Origin: Viola odorata
Taxonomy: Eukaryota; Streptophyta; Magnoliopsida; Malpighiales; Violaceae
DNA: 64,000 nt
Reading direction: 5' to 3'
Assembly: GCA_963691705.1 (NCBI GenBank)
Contig: OY829539.1
Location: 21,002,407 to 21,066,406, forward strand
Both the position numbers and the translations under genes were made by a program. Shown here piece after piece: positions 36,665 to 47,498 of this stretch; positions within the stretch are counted from its first letter, which is position 1; the number at the start of each line of letters is the position of its first letter. Under the pieces are notes generated by a model. The model was not told the origin of the DNA, did not search any database, and was given only the letters and a program-made list of their open reading frames with translations.

Positions 36665-37301
36665 TGGCTTTCCACAATCACAGATAATTTTCTTTTAACG
36701 TGGTTCGGACCTTCTTCCTACTTCCACAATCACAGATAATTTCTTTTAACGTGGTTCGGACTTTCTTCCTACTTCCACAATCACAGATAATTTCTTTTAA
36801 CGTGGTTCGGACTTTCTTCCTACTTCCACAATCACAGATAATTTCTTTTAACGTGGTTCGGACTTTCTTCCTACTTCCACAATCACAAATAATTTTTTTT
36901 ACGTGGTTCGGACTTTCTTCCTACCTCCACAATCACAGATAATTTCTTTTAACGTGGTTCGGACTTCCTTCCTACGTCCACAATCACAGATAATTTCTTT
37001 TAACGTGGTTCGGACTTCCTTCCTACTTCCACAATCACAGATGATTTCTTTTAACGTGGTTCGGACTTCCTTCCTACTTCCACAATCACAGATGATTTCT
37101 TTTAACGTGGTTCGGACTTCCTTCCTACTTCCACAATCACAGATGATTTCTTTTAACGTGGTTCGAACTTCCTTCCTACTTCCACAATCACAGATAATTT
37201 CTTTTAACGTGGTTCGGACTTCCTTCCTACTTCCACAATCACAGATGATTTCTTTTAACGTGGTTCGGACTTTCTTCCTACTTCCACAATCACAGATAAT
37301 G
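36665..37301 (-). repeat. 51-bp tandem array, about 12 units
   Basis: Units begin ACGTGGTTCGGACTT at 36698, 36749, 36800, 36851, 36901, 36952, 37003, 37054, 37105, 37156, 37207 and 37258. All are spaced 51 bp apart except one of 50. A partial unit precedes them. Because 51 is 17 codons, frames stay open on both strands for up to about 150 codons. These are repeat artefacts, not genes. Neighbouring units differ by only a few bases, so expansion was recent. Confidence 0.93.
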
Positions 37302-37735
37302 CCACATGATTTTGATTTTTTTTTTTTGAAAGGTGGGGTCTGAACCGCCACACGATTTTTTGATTTTCGAAAGGTGGGGTTCGAACCGCCACACGATTTT
37401 TTGATTTTCGAAAGGTGGACTTTCTTCTTTCAATGTGGGGTCTGAACAATGATGTTAGTTTTGTTTCCCCCCAGCCAACTTGATTTTTTGGAACGTGGGG
37501 TTTGAACCGCCACACGAATTTTTGAAAGGTGGGGTTTGAACCGCCACAAGATTTTTTGTAAGGTGGGGTTTGAACCGCCACATGATTTTTTGAAAGGTGG
37601 GGTTTGAACCGCCACACGATTTTTTGTAAGGTGGGGTTTGAACCGCCACATGATTTTTTGAAAGGTGGGGTTTGAACCGCCACACGATTTTTGAAATGTG
37701 GGGTTTGAACCGCCACACGATTTTTTTTTTGATAG
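37302..37735 (-). repeat. 34-bp tandem array, about 10 units
   Basis: Units of the form GGTGGGGTTTGAACCGCCAC followed by ACGATTTTTTGAAA recur, regularly at 34 bp from about 37528 to 37732 and with longer 41-bp versions at 37330-37415. The unit resembles the CGTGGGGTCGAAGCCGCAC motif found four times in the LTR of the same element. The unit's minus strand contains GGTTCAAACCC, which resembles a Pol III B box, probably by chance. Confidence 0.88.
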
Positions 37736-38345
37736 ATCATCCCCATTCATGTTGGTAAGCATTAAAGCCATTTTTCGAGAATGTGTGCTTGATCACATAA
37801 GGACCTTCATACTTGGGGGCCCACTTTTCCAGATCGTCCTCCTGATGAGGAAAGACCCTTTTCACTAGTCCCTCCTCTGCTTTGAACTTGCGAGGTCGCA
37901 TTTAAGCATTAGCCATCTTCATGGCTGTCAATCATATTTCTGATATCAGATTCAACTGTTCATACTTCTCTTTCGCCCAATCGGATTCTTCCTGATTCAG
38001 CCAAGACTCCGAGAGAAGGAATTTCCACCTTGAGTGGAATCACTGCTTCCATGTTGTAAACTAGGGGATAAAGAGTTGCCCCCCATTGAAGTACGAATAG
38101 CAATATGATAAGCGTGCAAAGGAAAAGGAAGCACGTCGTGTCAATCCTTACAAATGATCACCATCTTCTGGATAATCTTCTTCAAGTTATTGATTAGCTT
38201 CACTATGTCATTCATCTTGTGACGGCCATGTGAGGAGTTTCGATGTCGTCGGCTTGGACTCACGTTTCATTGGAATGCAGTGCTCAAATATAGGGTAACG
38301 ACCCGAAGTATCTTTATACGATTGTACGAACACATCCATTTACTC
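37736..38345 (-). pseudogene. Tat-lineage pol scrap: RT start fused to integrase C-terminus
   Basis: Minus strand. 38345-38261 reads MDVFVQSYKDTSGRYPIF followed by EHCIPMKRE, matching the DVFAWSYQDMPGL segment just before Tat reverse transcriptase. At about 38215 the sequence jumps to INNLKKIIQKMV, LPFPLHAYHIAIRTS, and then KWAPKYEGPYVIKHTFS and MLTNMNGDDL, the C-terminal end of Tat integrase. RT fingers and palm, RNase H and the integrase catalytic core, normally more than 2.5 kb, are missing between them. Several stops and frame changes remain. No enzyme can be made. Confidence 0.82.
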
Positions 38346-38659
38346 TTTGAAGAGTGAAATCAACTTATCCTGGAGTTCGAGATCATTCCCATCTCGACTA
38401 TTTTCCAAATTTTCTTGCCCCTAAGTTTATCTCTTTAAACTTCTCCTGACGAGGGACTTACTAAATGGGCTGACTTGTATGGAGCCTCAACATCATCCTC
38501 CTTTGTGGCGATAATCTCTTTTGAGAGAGACTTTTAGGAAGCATGGTGGTGGTCTAATTTACCCGTCGGCTTTCTAGACCTTTTCAATGAGCTTCAAGAT
38601 GGTTCTTTTTCTCCAAAATATGGAATGTCGAAGTTGTATTGACCCAAGTAGATCTCTAG

Positions 38660-40000
38660 CTGATGATCTTTGGGGGTTCTTTTATACTATTCTCAGACAC
38701 GAGTCTATTCCTCTTTTGTAATAAAGAACCAGCGGACTCTCCCTTGGCTTGCTTTGTTTCTCAACTTCTTTGGAGATATAACACCTCCCGTTCTGGGTCA
38801 TGCCCCCCAATTTTAGCAATGGTGGAAGAAGGAAGATGAAAGATGGAAGATCCCGTAATTGACAGCCTTCCCTAGCTTTTAACAAGGCTAGAGTCCCCGC
38901 CCCTTACGTTTCTTTCCAAATTCCAAAATCCAACCGCCCCAATCTTGGATTCTATGCTTACTTGCCCCAGGCAAAATAAACAATCTTCTCAAATTATCTT
39001 CCTTTGACTAGCGGAAAGAAAAGCTCTTCTCGAGGTAACCCCAACGCTTAAAGGAAAGGGATCATCAATCTCCTTGACTGAAACGATATCACTTAAGGAA
39101 TGATTCGGAAGAGGGTTGATTGTTGTGTTAAGTCCTTTGTTTAATCCTTCGAAGAGGATCCATCCGCACTTGATCAAGTGACGAACCTGTGCCTTGAAAG
39201 ATGGAACAATTCTTTAGAGTGTGACTCCGAGTTCCCGCATGGTATGCACATGTAACATTTAGGATTGAACCCCTTCGGGAGATAAGCTTGGAAAGGTCGG
39301 ATTGGTACAATCTAACCGGCTGCTTAGAAGATGCTTGTAGATTTCTGGAAGAGGTAGTAGTGGCTTGATAGTCTTCTTCTTTTCTTTCCCTTTTTTTTTT
39401 TTTTTGTGTTCTTTTTTTTGTTTTTTTTTTTTTGTGTTCTTTGGTGGGTTATATGGTCTTTTGGTGAATCTTTCGAAGGAGGCCTATCCACATTTGATCA
39501 AGTGACGAACATGTGCTTTGAAGGCGGAATAATACTCTAGAGTGTAATCCGGAGTTCCTTGTCCAATTGCGCCAATTACAGATTAGGGCATAGAGGGACT
39601 CGTGATAGTAGGCCCCGTTGTATGAATGGAAGAGGCGGATAATCAAGTGTCATCTTGTCCCATTCTTTTTGCTTGTAGTACCCGTTCTGAAGTAGTTTGG
39701 AGTTGCTCCTTTAGCTCTGCTATCCTCATGACCAGTTCTGTCCTTTTCTGTGTTTGAAGAGCTTTCGGGGGAATAGTTCTTCCTGAAAATAAAGAAAACA
39801 GATAGATGTAAGTATGGGCATAAGAAAAAAATGTATGCATGTGTGCATCTGACTTAAGGTCCAACTATCCTAATTTTTCTGAATTCATTTTAATCATGAT
39901 AGATTGATTTATCTTCGAAAATTATCTAAGTGTTTGCTATATGATATTTCCAAGTTGGGCAACTAAGTGCCTTGGAAGAAGGCTTTATTCAAATCTAGTC
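38660..40000 (-). pseudogene. Decayed Tat gag
   Basis: The minus-strand pieces appear in gag order. LQTQKRTELVMRIAELKEQL (about 39765-39700) is coiled-coil-like. CAYHAGTRSHTLKNC (39253-39209) matches the C-x2-H-x4-GH-x4-C zinc knuckle of Tat/Ogre Gag, with the GH Gly changed to Ser. GGMTQNGRCYISKEVEKQ (about 38805-38750) matches the GMTRSGRIY-type gag-protease linker. The pieces are in different frames separated by stops. A partial duplication is visible: the SSLDQ-M/R-GTGSSLDQ phrase occurs in both 39128-39310 and 39449-39646. Capsid is not recognisable. Confidence 0.65.
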
Positions 40001-40351
40001 CCTATAGAGGCAGCTTAAACTCCATCTCTATGAAGGGAAAAATGATATCGTATCATTTTCTAAAATCCTAGGTTTTGATCATGTATTCATTGCGGAAACT
40101 TAGACCCAAAATTTTGCGTGAACGATGCATTATGCATGTTAATACAGAAAAACAGAAGGAGTAAATGGTAAAAAGCAATAATAAGGAAGGAATTTAATAC
40201 CTTGAAAGGATTAAAATCGCATAATGGAGAATAATGGAAATAACGAAGCAAGTTGTAAAATACATCATGGCAAATAATGAAACAAATTGGAATATATATA
40301 CATGGGATATATCATAGCAATGGTGAAGCAAATTGGAACATATACATGCAA

Positions 40352-40489
40352 TCATGATGCACGTGCTGGGGTAACTTCCACTACTTCTAACTGGCTGAAA
40401 GGCTCCCGAACGATACCAAAAAGTGGTCCCTCAGTAAACGGATACATGATTGCCGACCGAACCATCAAAAGCTCGTAGCGCTCATCCAT
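40352..40489 (-). CDS. Small ORF in the leader of the nested element
   Basis: A 45-codon frame starting MDERYELLMVRSAIMYPF and stopping before the gag relic. Ogre and related Tat elements carry an extra ORF upstream of gag, and this could be its vestige, but it is far shorter than the Ogre ORF1. It has no recognised domain and its translation is undemonstrated. Confidence 0.3.
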   Translation of the reverse strand: MDERYELLMVRSAIMYPFTEGPLFGIVREPFSQLEVVEVTPARAS

Positions 40490-40705
40490 TTAGGGGTTCT
40501 AGTCCGAGTTTGGCGTTGGTGAAAACTACCCAGGACACGTGCCCTAGGGCCTCACTACTAACCTCCTAATCTTATTTGGAATAGGCCCGGCGGCAGGGCA
40601 TTATGCGTGAATGCGAGTGAGAAGACAACAGTTGATATCAAAGCAGGTAAACAGATAAACAACAATAAACACCTCGAGCAAATAATTCCGGCTTCGACCC
40701 TAAAT

Positions 40706-40723
40706 TCCCCAGTGAAGTCGCCA
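40706..40723 (-). other. Primer-binding site of the nested element, tRNA-Arg type
   Basis: On the minus strand TGGCGACTTCACTGGGGA lies three bases after the end of the LTR. It matches the TGGCGACTCCACTGGGGA site reported for Ogre/Tat elements (complementary to tRNA-Arg) at 17 of 18 positions. Confidence 0.85.
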
Positions 40724-40726
40724 AAC

Positions 40727-43700
40727 TGTCGCGCCGTCGCGAGCGAAAATTCGGGACGCAATGAAATTCACATAACAATGAAGTCGCCACCCTATTTTTT
40801 CTAAGGTTTAGGGAAACCTAAAAGTCTGAAAAAGAAGAAGAAAATAAAACAAAAACTAAGGCACAAATAAAAAGGGTCTAAACCCGAGAACAACGGTTCG
40901 GGGTCGTATTATGGACTCGGGAAGGTGTTAGGCACCCGAATCTCATCCTTAAAAAGGTTACCGGTTCTAAAAAGAGGTGTTTAAAAATCATGTTGAAAAC
41001 AAGTAATTTGGCCCTCAGAGGGGGTATCGTCGCTTTAGTTTTTAAGCTTGTTTGATTGATTTTATCCTAATTGTTGTTGAATTATTTAAAAGAAAATAAA
41101 CATTTTTTTGTCCTCTAAAAGATAAAGAAGGTCGGTTGTATCCCTATTCCGATTAAATTTCGTCGAGTTTAAAATTAATCCGGTTACATGCAAAATTGGT
41201 GAAATTACTACCGTTTTATTAATCTTTACCAAAGCGACGCCACTTTCATCATCGGGCAATGCATATGATTAATCCTATTTACTAGGTGATTCTACGCATG
41301 CATAGACTAGCAAAGTACCGTTTTATATGAATGCGAGAAAACATGTTGAAAAGAGAAAAACCGGGGAGTGGGGGTCGAAGCCGCGCACATAACACATTCG
41401 TCAAGATCGCATAAATAAAAATACAATCGTGGGGTCGAAGCCGCACACGAATACATTCATTAAAGTAAATTCGTGGGGTCGAAGCCGCACACGAAACAAG
41501 CATAATTTAAATGATCATTCAACATTAAAGATTTAATCGCATTTTAGGAGGGGATCTCTAAAGATAAGAGGGATTAAAAAATATGGAGGTATTTTCTACG
41601 AGTTGGGCTTAAGGCCCATTTATTATCTTTCCGCTTTCGAATGATTATTCTCTTTGGCGATTTACTATCCAATAATTTTAGTGGAGCCTAAGTTATTGGA
41701 AAAGATTTAAATCCTATGTTTTGATTACTACTTTGTTTGATTTTTTGGATTGATTTTATTCGTTTTGATTTGTGGGGATTTATTAAAGATCTTAGGAATT
41801 TCAGTAATTAATAATCATGCAATTAAATTAAAGCGTGATGTTTAATACTAATCATATTCAAATTTCATGCATTTAATAAAATGAACGTTGAGTAATTACT
41901 AAGCCTAATTCGTTCAGGCAAGGGTCGATTTGAGGGAAATTATTAAAGGGAGTTATTGATGAAAATTAATTCTCATGCAATCAAATTGATTTTAATACTA
42001 ACAATTCTAAATAATCATACATACAAATATAAACAAAAAGCATTGAATAAATAAAAGGGTGAGAGAAGTGTACTTGAAGGCGAATATCAATTAATTCTAA
42101 CCTACAAAACCGAGGTTAGTAGCACAAGCAATAATAAATAATTTAGCAATTCAAATAAATGAGGAGTGAGCTTTAAAGCTCGAGTTTGGAAAATCGTCAC
42201 CGATATTGAAGTCAGCGAAGCATCCGATACCTTCTCGTTTCTTCCGCATGTACCTGAAAAGGACGCCGGGGGTTTCCCCGGCGTATACACTCCGACGATC
42301 AAGTCAGTCGAAAGTCATTACGAATGCATAATAAAATATAATGTTGATGCACATAAATATATCCACATTTGATGTGCATAATGCATAAAACACATTCATA
42401 AGCATCAATAAAATCTATTCGTGCAGTCAAAGTTGCACACGAGCGAGCATAAAATTAAATCGTATTCGTGGGGCATAATCATCATGTAAACAAATTAATT
42501 AGAATTCTAACGATTCTAAATAACATGCATACGAATAAATAATAAATTAAGTTAACAATTCTAATAAAGAAGAAATGAGCTTTAAAGTTCAAGTTCAGAA
42601 ATTTGTCACCGATATCAACGATGGTGAAATATCCGCTCGGAACAGTAATTGTAAATTCGATACCTGCAAGAATACGAAGAAAAAGTTAATACCGATTTTA
42701 ACTAAAAGGGGCTTGGGCCGTAGCCCATTTCTTTTTATTTTTCTCTTCATGGGCCGCAGCCCATTTTCCTTTTTTTTTTGGTTGGGCCGCAGCCCATTTT
42801 TATTTTCTTTCTTTGGTTGGGCCGAAGCCCAACCCCTCTTATTCCTTCTCCCTCATTCTTAACCCATTTCTTCTCCTCTTTCATTTTTTTAGGGCTGCAC
42901 GCAGCCACCTCCTTCTTTCTCTCATCTCTTTTTTCTTCAATTTAGGGCTGCTGCTGCCCTCTCTTCTCCCTCTCCCTCAATCTCTTTCTCTTTTATTCGC
43001 TACCTCCGGCCAAGGAGCAGCGGTTGCTGCGGCGTGGCGCGGCTGTTTGGGTTGCGTTTAGGGGCTGGTCTGATGTTGGTTTGAGGTTGTTTTGAGGTAG
43101 ATTTCGGGGCTGTCTTTGAGGTATATTTCGAGGCTGTTTTTGGGCTGTTTTGGTACTGGTTCGGGGCTGGTTTGGGTGCTGATTTGGTACTGATTCGGGG
43201 CGGGTTTGGGTGCTGTTTTGGGGCTGGTCTGATGTTGATTTGGGGGCTGTTTTGGTGCTGATTTGGGTCTGGTTTGGGGGCTATTCCGGGGCTATTTTGA
43301 TGCTGGTTTGGGGGCTGTTTTGGTGCTGATTTGGGTCTGGTTTGGGGGCTATTCCGGGGCTGGTCTGGTGTTTGATTTGGGTGCTGTTTTGGGAGATTTT
43401 TGGAGCTGGTTTGATGTTGTTCTGGGTCTGGTTTTTGTGTGTATGTTGGGACTGATTTTTGGGTGATCTTGGGGCTATTTTTTTGGGTCTGTTTGGGTCT
43501 GTTTTTGGGGCTGATTTGGTGGTGGTTCTTGGTCAGATTTGGGGCTGATTTGGTGGTGGTTCTTGGTCAGATTTGGGGCTGATTTAGGGTGGCAGAGGTG
43601 GCTGTTTTGGGGCTGTCCCTGTGGCAAATTCAGTGCTGGTTTGGGTTAGTTTGGTTGGGTTTAATTTGGTGTATGGGTTCGATTTGGCAAAGGATTGAAA

Positions 43701-44209
43701 TTAATTTGGTTTTGGATTCAGCGGGGGGTTTTATTTGGATTTTTGGCAGAGAGATGGATTTAATTGAAGTTGGCAGGGATTGGATTTAATTTTCAGGGGG
43801 ATGGAATTTGGATTTGGCAGAGGTGGCTGTTTTTGAATTAGTGATGGCTCCCTCCCCCTCAATTGAAATCAGGTGGTGTGTTTATAATGGGATCCAATTG
43901 AAATTGGATCCGTTGGTTTGAAAGAAAATGGTGTCCGTTGTTGATTTGAAAAGGATGGAGTGTGTTGGCTTTATTTGGAAAATGGAGGAGAAAAGTGTGC
44001 ACGGGAAAAAATATTTAATTTTGTTCGAACCAACGGTCCGAAAAATCTCGTTTGAAATCGATAAAAACTCGAACAGAAAAATAATAAAAATACGAATAAA
44101 GCGAAATAAAATAAAATGACACGAATAATAATAATTAATAAAAACGTGGAAATTTTGTGATAAAATAGTGATGATTTAAATTACTCGTGTCAAAAATCGG
44201 GTAGCAACA
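40727..44209 (-). repeat. 5' LTR of the nested Tat element (minus strand)
   Basis: 3483 bp, the partner of 32276-35758. The terminal TG/CA dinucleotides and the target duplication TACGC at 44210-44214 are intact. Confidence 0.95.
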
Positions 44210-44945
44210 TACGCCTAGAGCTCTAATCAGCGACAGGGGTACACACTTCTGCAACCGTGTCGTGGCCTCACTTTTGGCCAAGTATGGCGTCCATCACAAA
44301 ACATCTACAGCCTATCACCCGCAGACAAATGGCCAAGCTGAAGTGTCAAACCGTGATATTAAGGCCATTCTTGAGAAAACAGTGAACCAGTCCTGAAAAG
44401 ACTGGAGTCTGAAGTTAGATGATGCACTATGGGCTTATCGGACAACTTTCAAGACCCCGATTGGTATGACGCCCTACAGACTTGTATATAGCAAGCCGTG
44501 CCATCTCCTAGTGGAGATAGAACACAAGGCTTTTTGGGCCATCAGAAAAGTGAATACGGATCTAGGGCCCGCTGGCCAAAACAGGCGTTTGCAAATTCAG
44601 GAGCTCGAAGAGCTGAGGGACGATGCCTATGAGAATGCCATGCTCTACAAGGGCAAGACCAAGGCTTATCACGACCGGCACCTTCGTCCCAAAGTTTTTT
44701 CAGTTGGACAAAGAGTATTATTGTATAACTCACGCTTGCGATTGTTTGCAGGGAAACTAAAGTCCAAATGGTCTGGACCTTTCGTAGCCACGACAGTCTA
44801 TGACCATGGAGTGGTCGAGATTCAGAACCCCGACACAGGAATAATCTTCAAAGTCAATGGCCAGCGGCTGAAACCCTTTTATGAAGGATTCAAGCCCTCG
44901 ATCGTTGTAGAGGCCCTGGTGGAACCTCCACCTGTCCAGGCCTAG
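44210..44945 (+). pseudogene. Athila integrase, distal part after the nested insertion
   Basis: It continues the integrase frame with [15 protein letters not shown] (second catalytic Asp), [17 protein letters not shown] (catalytic Glu) and [20 protein letters not shown]. The C-terminal region has [28 protein letters not shown] and [12 protein letters not shown]. One TGA at 44394 occupies an Arg or similar position before KDWSLKL. The frame ends at TAG 44943-44945, probably the genuine end of pol. Integrase inserts the cDNA into the host chromosome. This copy is inactive. Confidence 0.92.
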
Positions 44946-45492
44946 ATTGACATTGCACGTCGAGGTCCCGACGAGTAAACAAACCACACTAGAGGCATTT
45001 GATGTGCCGTCCATCCTTTTTCTCTCTCCCTTATCTTTTTCGAATCTTTTTGAATCCCTTGTTTATATCCCTTTTCTATCTCCCTTAATCTCTGTTCTTT
45101 CCTTTTCCCAGGAGATGTTATTTCTTTTTATTAGTAATCATTAACCTTTATTCTCTCCTTTTGTCATTATCCTATTTAACTACCCCTTTTTGAAATTTGA
45201 AAATCTTTTTCTCCTTTTTAGGTGGTTGGGATACGCACGGGCCGTTGTGCTTCAAGCCCAAGGTGTCACGTCGTCTGACAGAGGAGGCAGAAAAGTAGCC
45301 CTAATTAAAGAAAAATTTGTACTATTAATTATAGTCGTCAACTCCTTTTCTCTTTCCCAAGCTCCTACTTCGTCCTCCCTCTCCTCACAACACAAAACAC
45401 ATCACTATCATCCCTTCACCAGCAACTAAACACCACCCCTCTCCCAAAACATCTCCATCTCCACCACTATTCTCTTCACATCACTATCAGCC
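44946..45492 (+). other. Spacer between pol and the env-like ORF
   Basis: C/T-rich non-coding sequence (TCTCTCCCTTATC, CTCCCTCTCCTCAC). In Athila elements this position is used for expression of the downstream ORF. No splice acceptor could be assigned with confidence. Confidence 0.5.
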
Positions 45493-47498
45493 ATGGCGAA
45501 AACTAAAAAACCCATCCGCAAGAACGCTTCAGGGCCCCACCCTGTAACCGACCCTGCCAGCCCGGTCCCTTCGCGATCCAGATCTCAAACAACATCCCTC
45601 CACTCTGACTCGTTCAAAACAACCACTCCACCCTCTGTCCAGCCAATCCCCATTCCCTCTCCTCAAGTTGTCTCACCAACGTCCACGGAACAACAACGAG
45701 AGTTCACCCCGGTCGAAGACGACCTGAAAATTACAGGCTCCATCCCTCCTACCTCCACGACCACCAGATGTGGCCGAGTGGTTAAGCTCCCTCCAGGGTC
45801 CTCAACCGCCAAGCCCAAAGCCAAGGCCTCAGCCTCCAAAAAAGTTCCCTCAGCATCTAGGGAGCTCCCGATGGATACTGCTATAGATCGATTCCTAGCC
45901 CCCGAGCCGAACCTCACAGTGGAGGAAGTCCTTAAGGACATCCTTGTATCCGAATCGGATGCAGAAGAGGAGGAGCCTAAGCTAGAGTAGGCAGATGAAG
46001 CCCTGGCGGAAGGTACTGGTGAGAGTGGAGAAGCTGAGGATGAGGAGGAAGAAGAAGCTCAGGACCTCGACGCTAAAGAAGAAGTGGTGAAGGAAGCCGC
46101 CGAGAAAGAGAAGGAACAGAGGGAAGTCGCCGCTAAAAAGGCAGCAGTAAAGAAAGGCAAATCGAAAGCTCCGGCCAGAGCGGAGCAGCCAGCCGCAGAT
46201 GAAATGCTGGTGGGCCAGAAGCGGAAGCTTCCTTCTTCCAGCAAGGGAAAGCCTTCGACTTCCAAAAAGTCTCGAGGTCCCGAACCCACTTCAGATCTCG
46301 AGGCCCCGACACCAGTCCCCCCCCTTCTGCATCTCGAGCGACTTCCACCCAGGTCATTTCTAACCTATCTGTGTTGCATGAATGGTTGATTTTTAATGAC
46401 AAACCCTCACTTGATAAACTGCACCAATTGAATCACAAAGGCGTTAGCTCCTGTGCGCGCCTGGACATGAACTTTTTAGCTAAGATGGGCATAGAGTCTC
46501 GAGTCCGAGAGTTAGTGGCGAATATTGGTTGGGAAGCCCTGTTCTTTCTAGAACACCCCACCTTTATTGAACTCTTGCTTGAGTTCTTTACTACCTTTTG
46601 GGTTGCCTCTGATAGTTTCAGGCCGAAAGGCAAAGTAGGTCCCAACCTTTCTACCCCTGGTCTGATAAACTTTAGGTTGGTAAACAATTGGACCCCACTG
46701 TCTCTTAATGAATTCAATTGTCTGCTTGGTTTTGTTAAGCATGATGAGTTAGATTATGCTTCGTATAAAAATTCTCTGACTGTTACACCCCATATTTTTG
46801 ATGTTTCTGTTGCGTTTCGTGAGTTTACCAATAACACTGATGCTAAGTTTGACCCTAAGTTGAGTAAAGCCCATGAAATTTCTGACCCAGCATTGCGCAT
46901 CTTGCATAGATATCTAGCCCTCACATTTTCGGGTCGGTTTGGATCCTCGGGCTAGTTATCTGTGCAGGAGCTTTTCTTTTTATGGTGCATGAAGCATAAG
47001 CGTAGGGTTAATCTTAGTTTTTGGGTCACCTCGGGTATCCTTCATGTCCTGAATGGCGCCCGAGGTCCTATTTTAGGATCCCTCATCTCTTTGATTGTCG
47101 TGAAACTGCATAATATCGACCTGTATACCAGCAACCTTTCTGAACCCCTTGCATTCAAAGATTTAGATGTCCGTACCATAGACGTTATGGGTCATCTTTG
47201 TGTTTCACAAGGTATGCTGAGTTTCTCTGCAGGTTATACACCTCCAGGAGATAAGGTTTTCGGGACCAAGAACGGGGGGCGATTCGACTATCCAGATCCA
47301 TCAAGACCCCGATCTTCTTCTGTTCCTCCTGCCCATGCTGAGATATCTCGCCAAACCTAGAAAGCATCTACAGCAATCCAGACTCCGACTCCAGCTCTTG
47401 TCTACGATCCCGAGCAGACGCGACTCCTCTAGGCCATTCTTAGGGAACTTCAAGCTTTGACGGCTGAAGTTGCCCGGCGCAATCTCCCACCCCAATGA
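45493..47498 (+). pseudogene. Athila env-like / ORF3 protein, broken
   Basis: It begins MAKTKKPIRKNASGPHPV, close to the start of many plant retrotransposon third ORFs. The first part (to about 46320) is Ser/Pro-rich, then strongly acidic and Lys-rich. A frameshift occurs in a run of eight C (46317-46324). The second part (46371-47360) is a folded-looking domain with LHEWLIFNDKPSLDKLHQL, WVASDSFRPKG, INFRLVNNWTPLSLNEFNCL and RILHRYLALTFSGR. This resembles the ORF1/env-like proteins of Athila. TAG codons at 45988, 46953, 47358 and 47430 and the final TGA at 47496 were located. No clear signal peptide or membrane helix was seen, so 'env' refers to position only. Confidence 0.72.

Larger units (their letters stand above)
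32276..44209 (-). mobile_element. Nested Tat-lineage LTR retrotransposon, deletion derivative
   Basis: It is inserted inside the Athila integrase with exact target duplication TACGC (32271-32275 and 44210-44214). LTR ends are TGTTGCTACCC and GGCGCGACA on the minus strand. The 3483-bp LTRs are the same length and differ at six sites (32276-frame positions 34200, 34308, 34341, 34843, 34935, 35389; +8451 in the other copy). The primer site (40723-40706) and purine tract (about 35759-35775) both place the element on the minus strand. The interior of only about 4.97 kb holds decayed gag, a short RT scrap joined to the integrase C-terminus, then tandem arrays. RT core, RNase H and integrase core are gone, so it is non-autonomous. 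Confidence 0.93.

Noticed and set aside
36700..37351. Open frames of 80-150 codons on both strands with 17-residue repeats
   Set aside because: They result from a 51-bp tandem repeat, a multiple of three, that happens to lack stops. They are not conserved proteins.
36665..37735. CRISPR-like regular repeats
   Set aside because: Units are contiguous tandem repeats without unique spacers, inside a plant retrotransposon.
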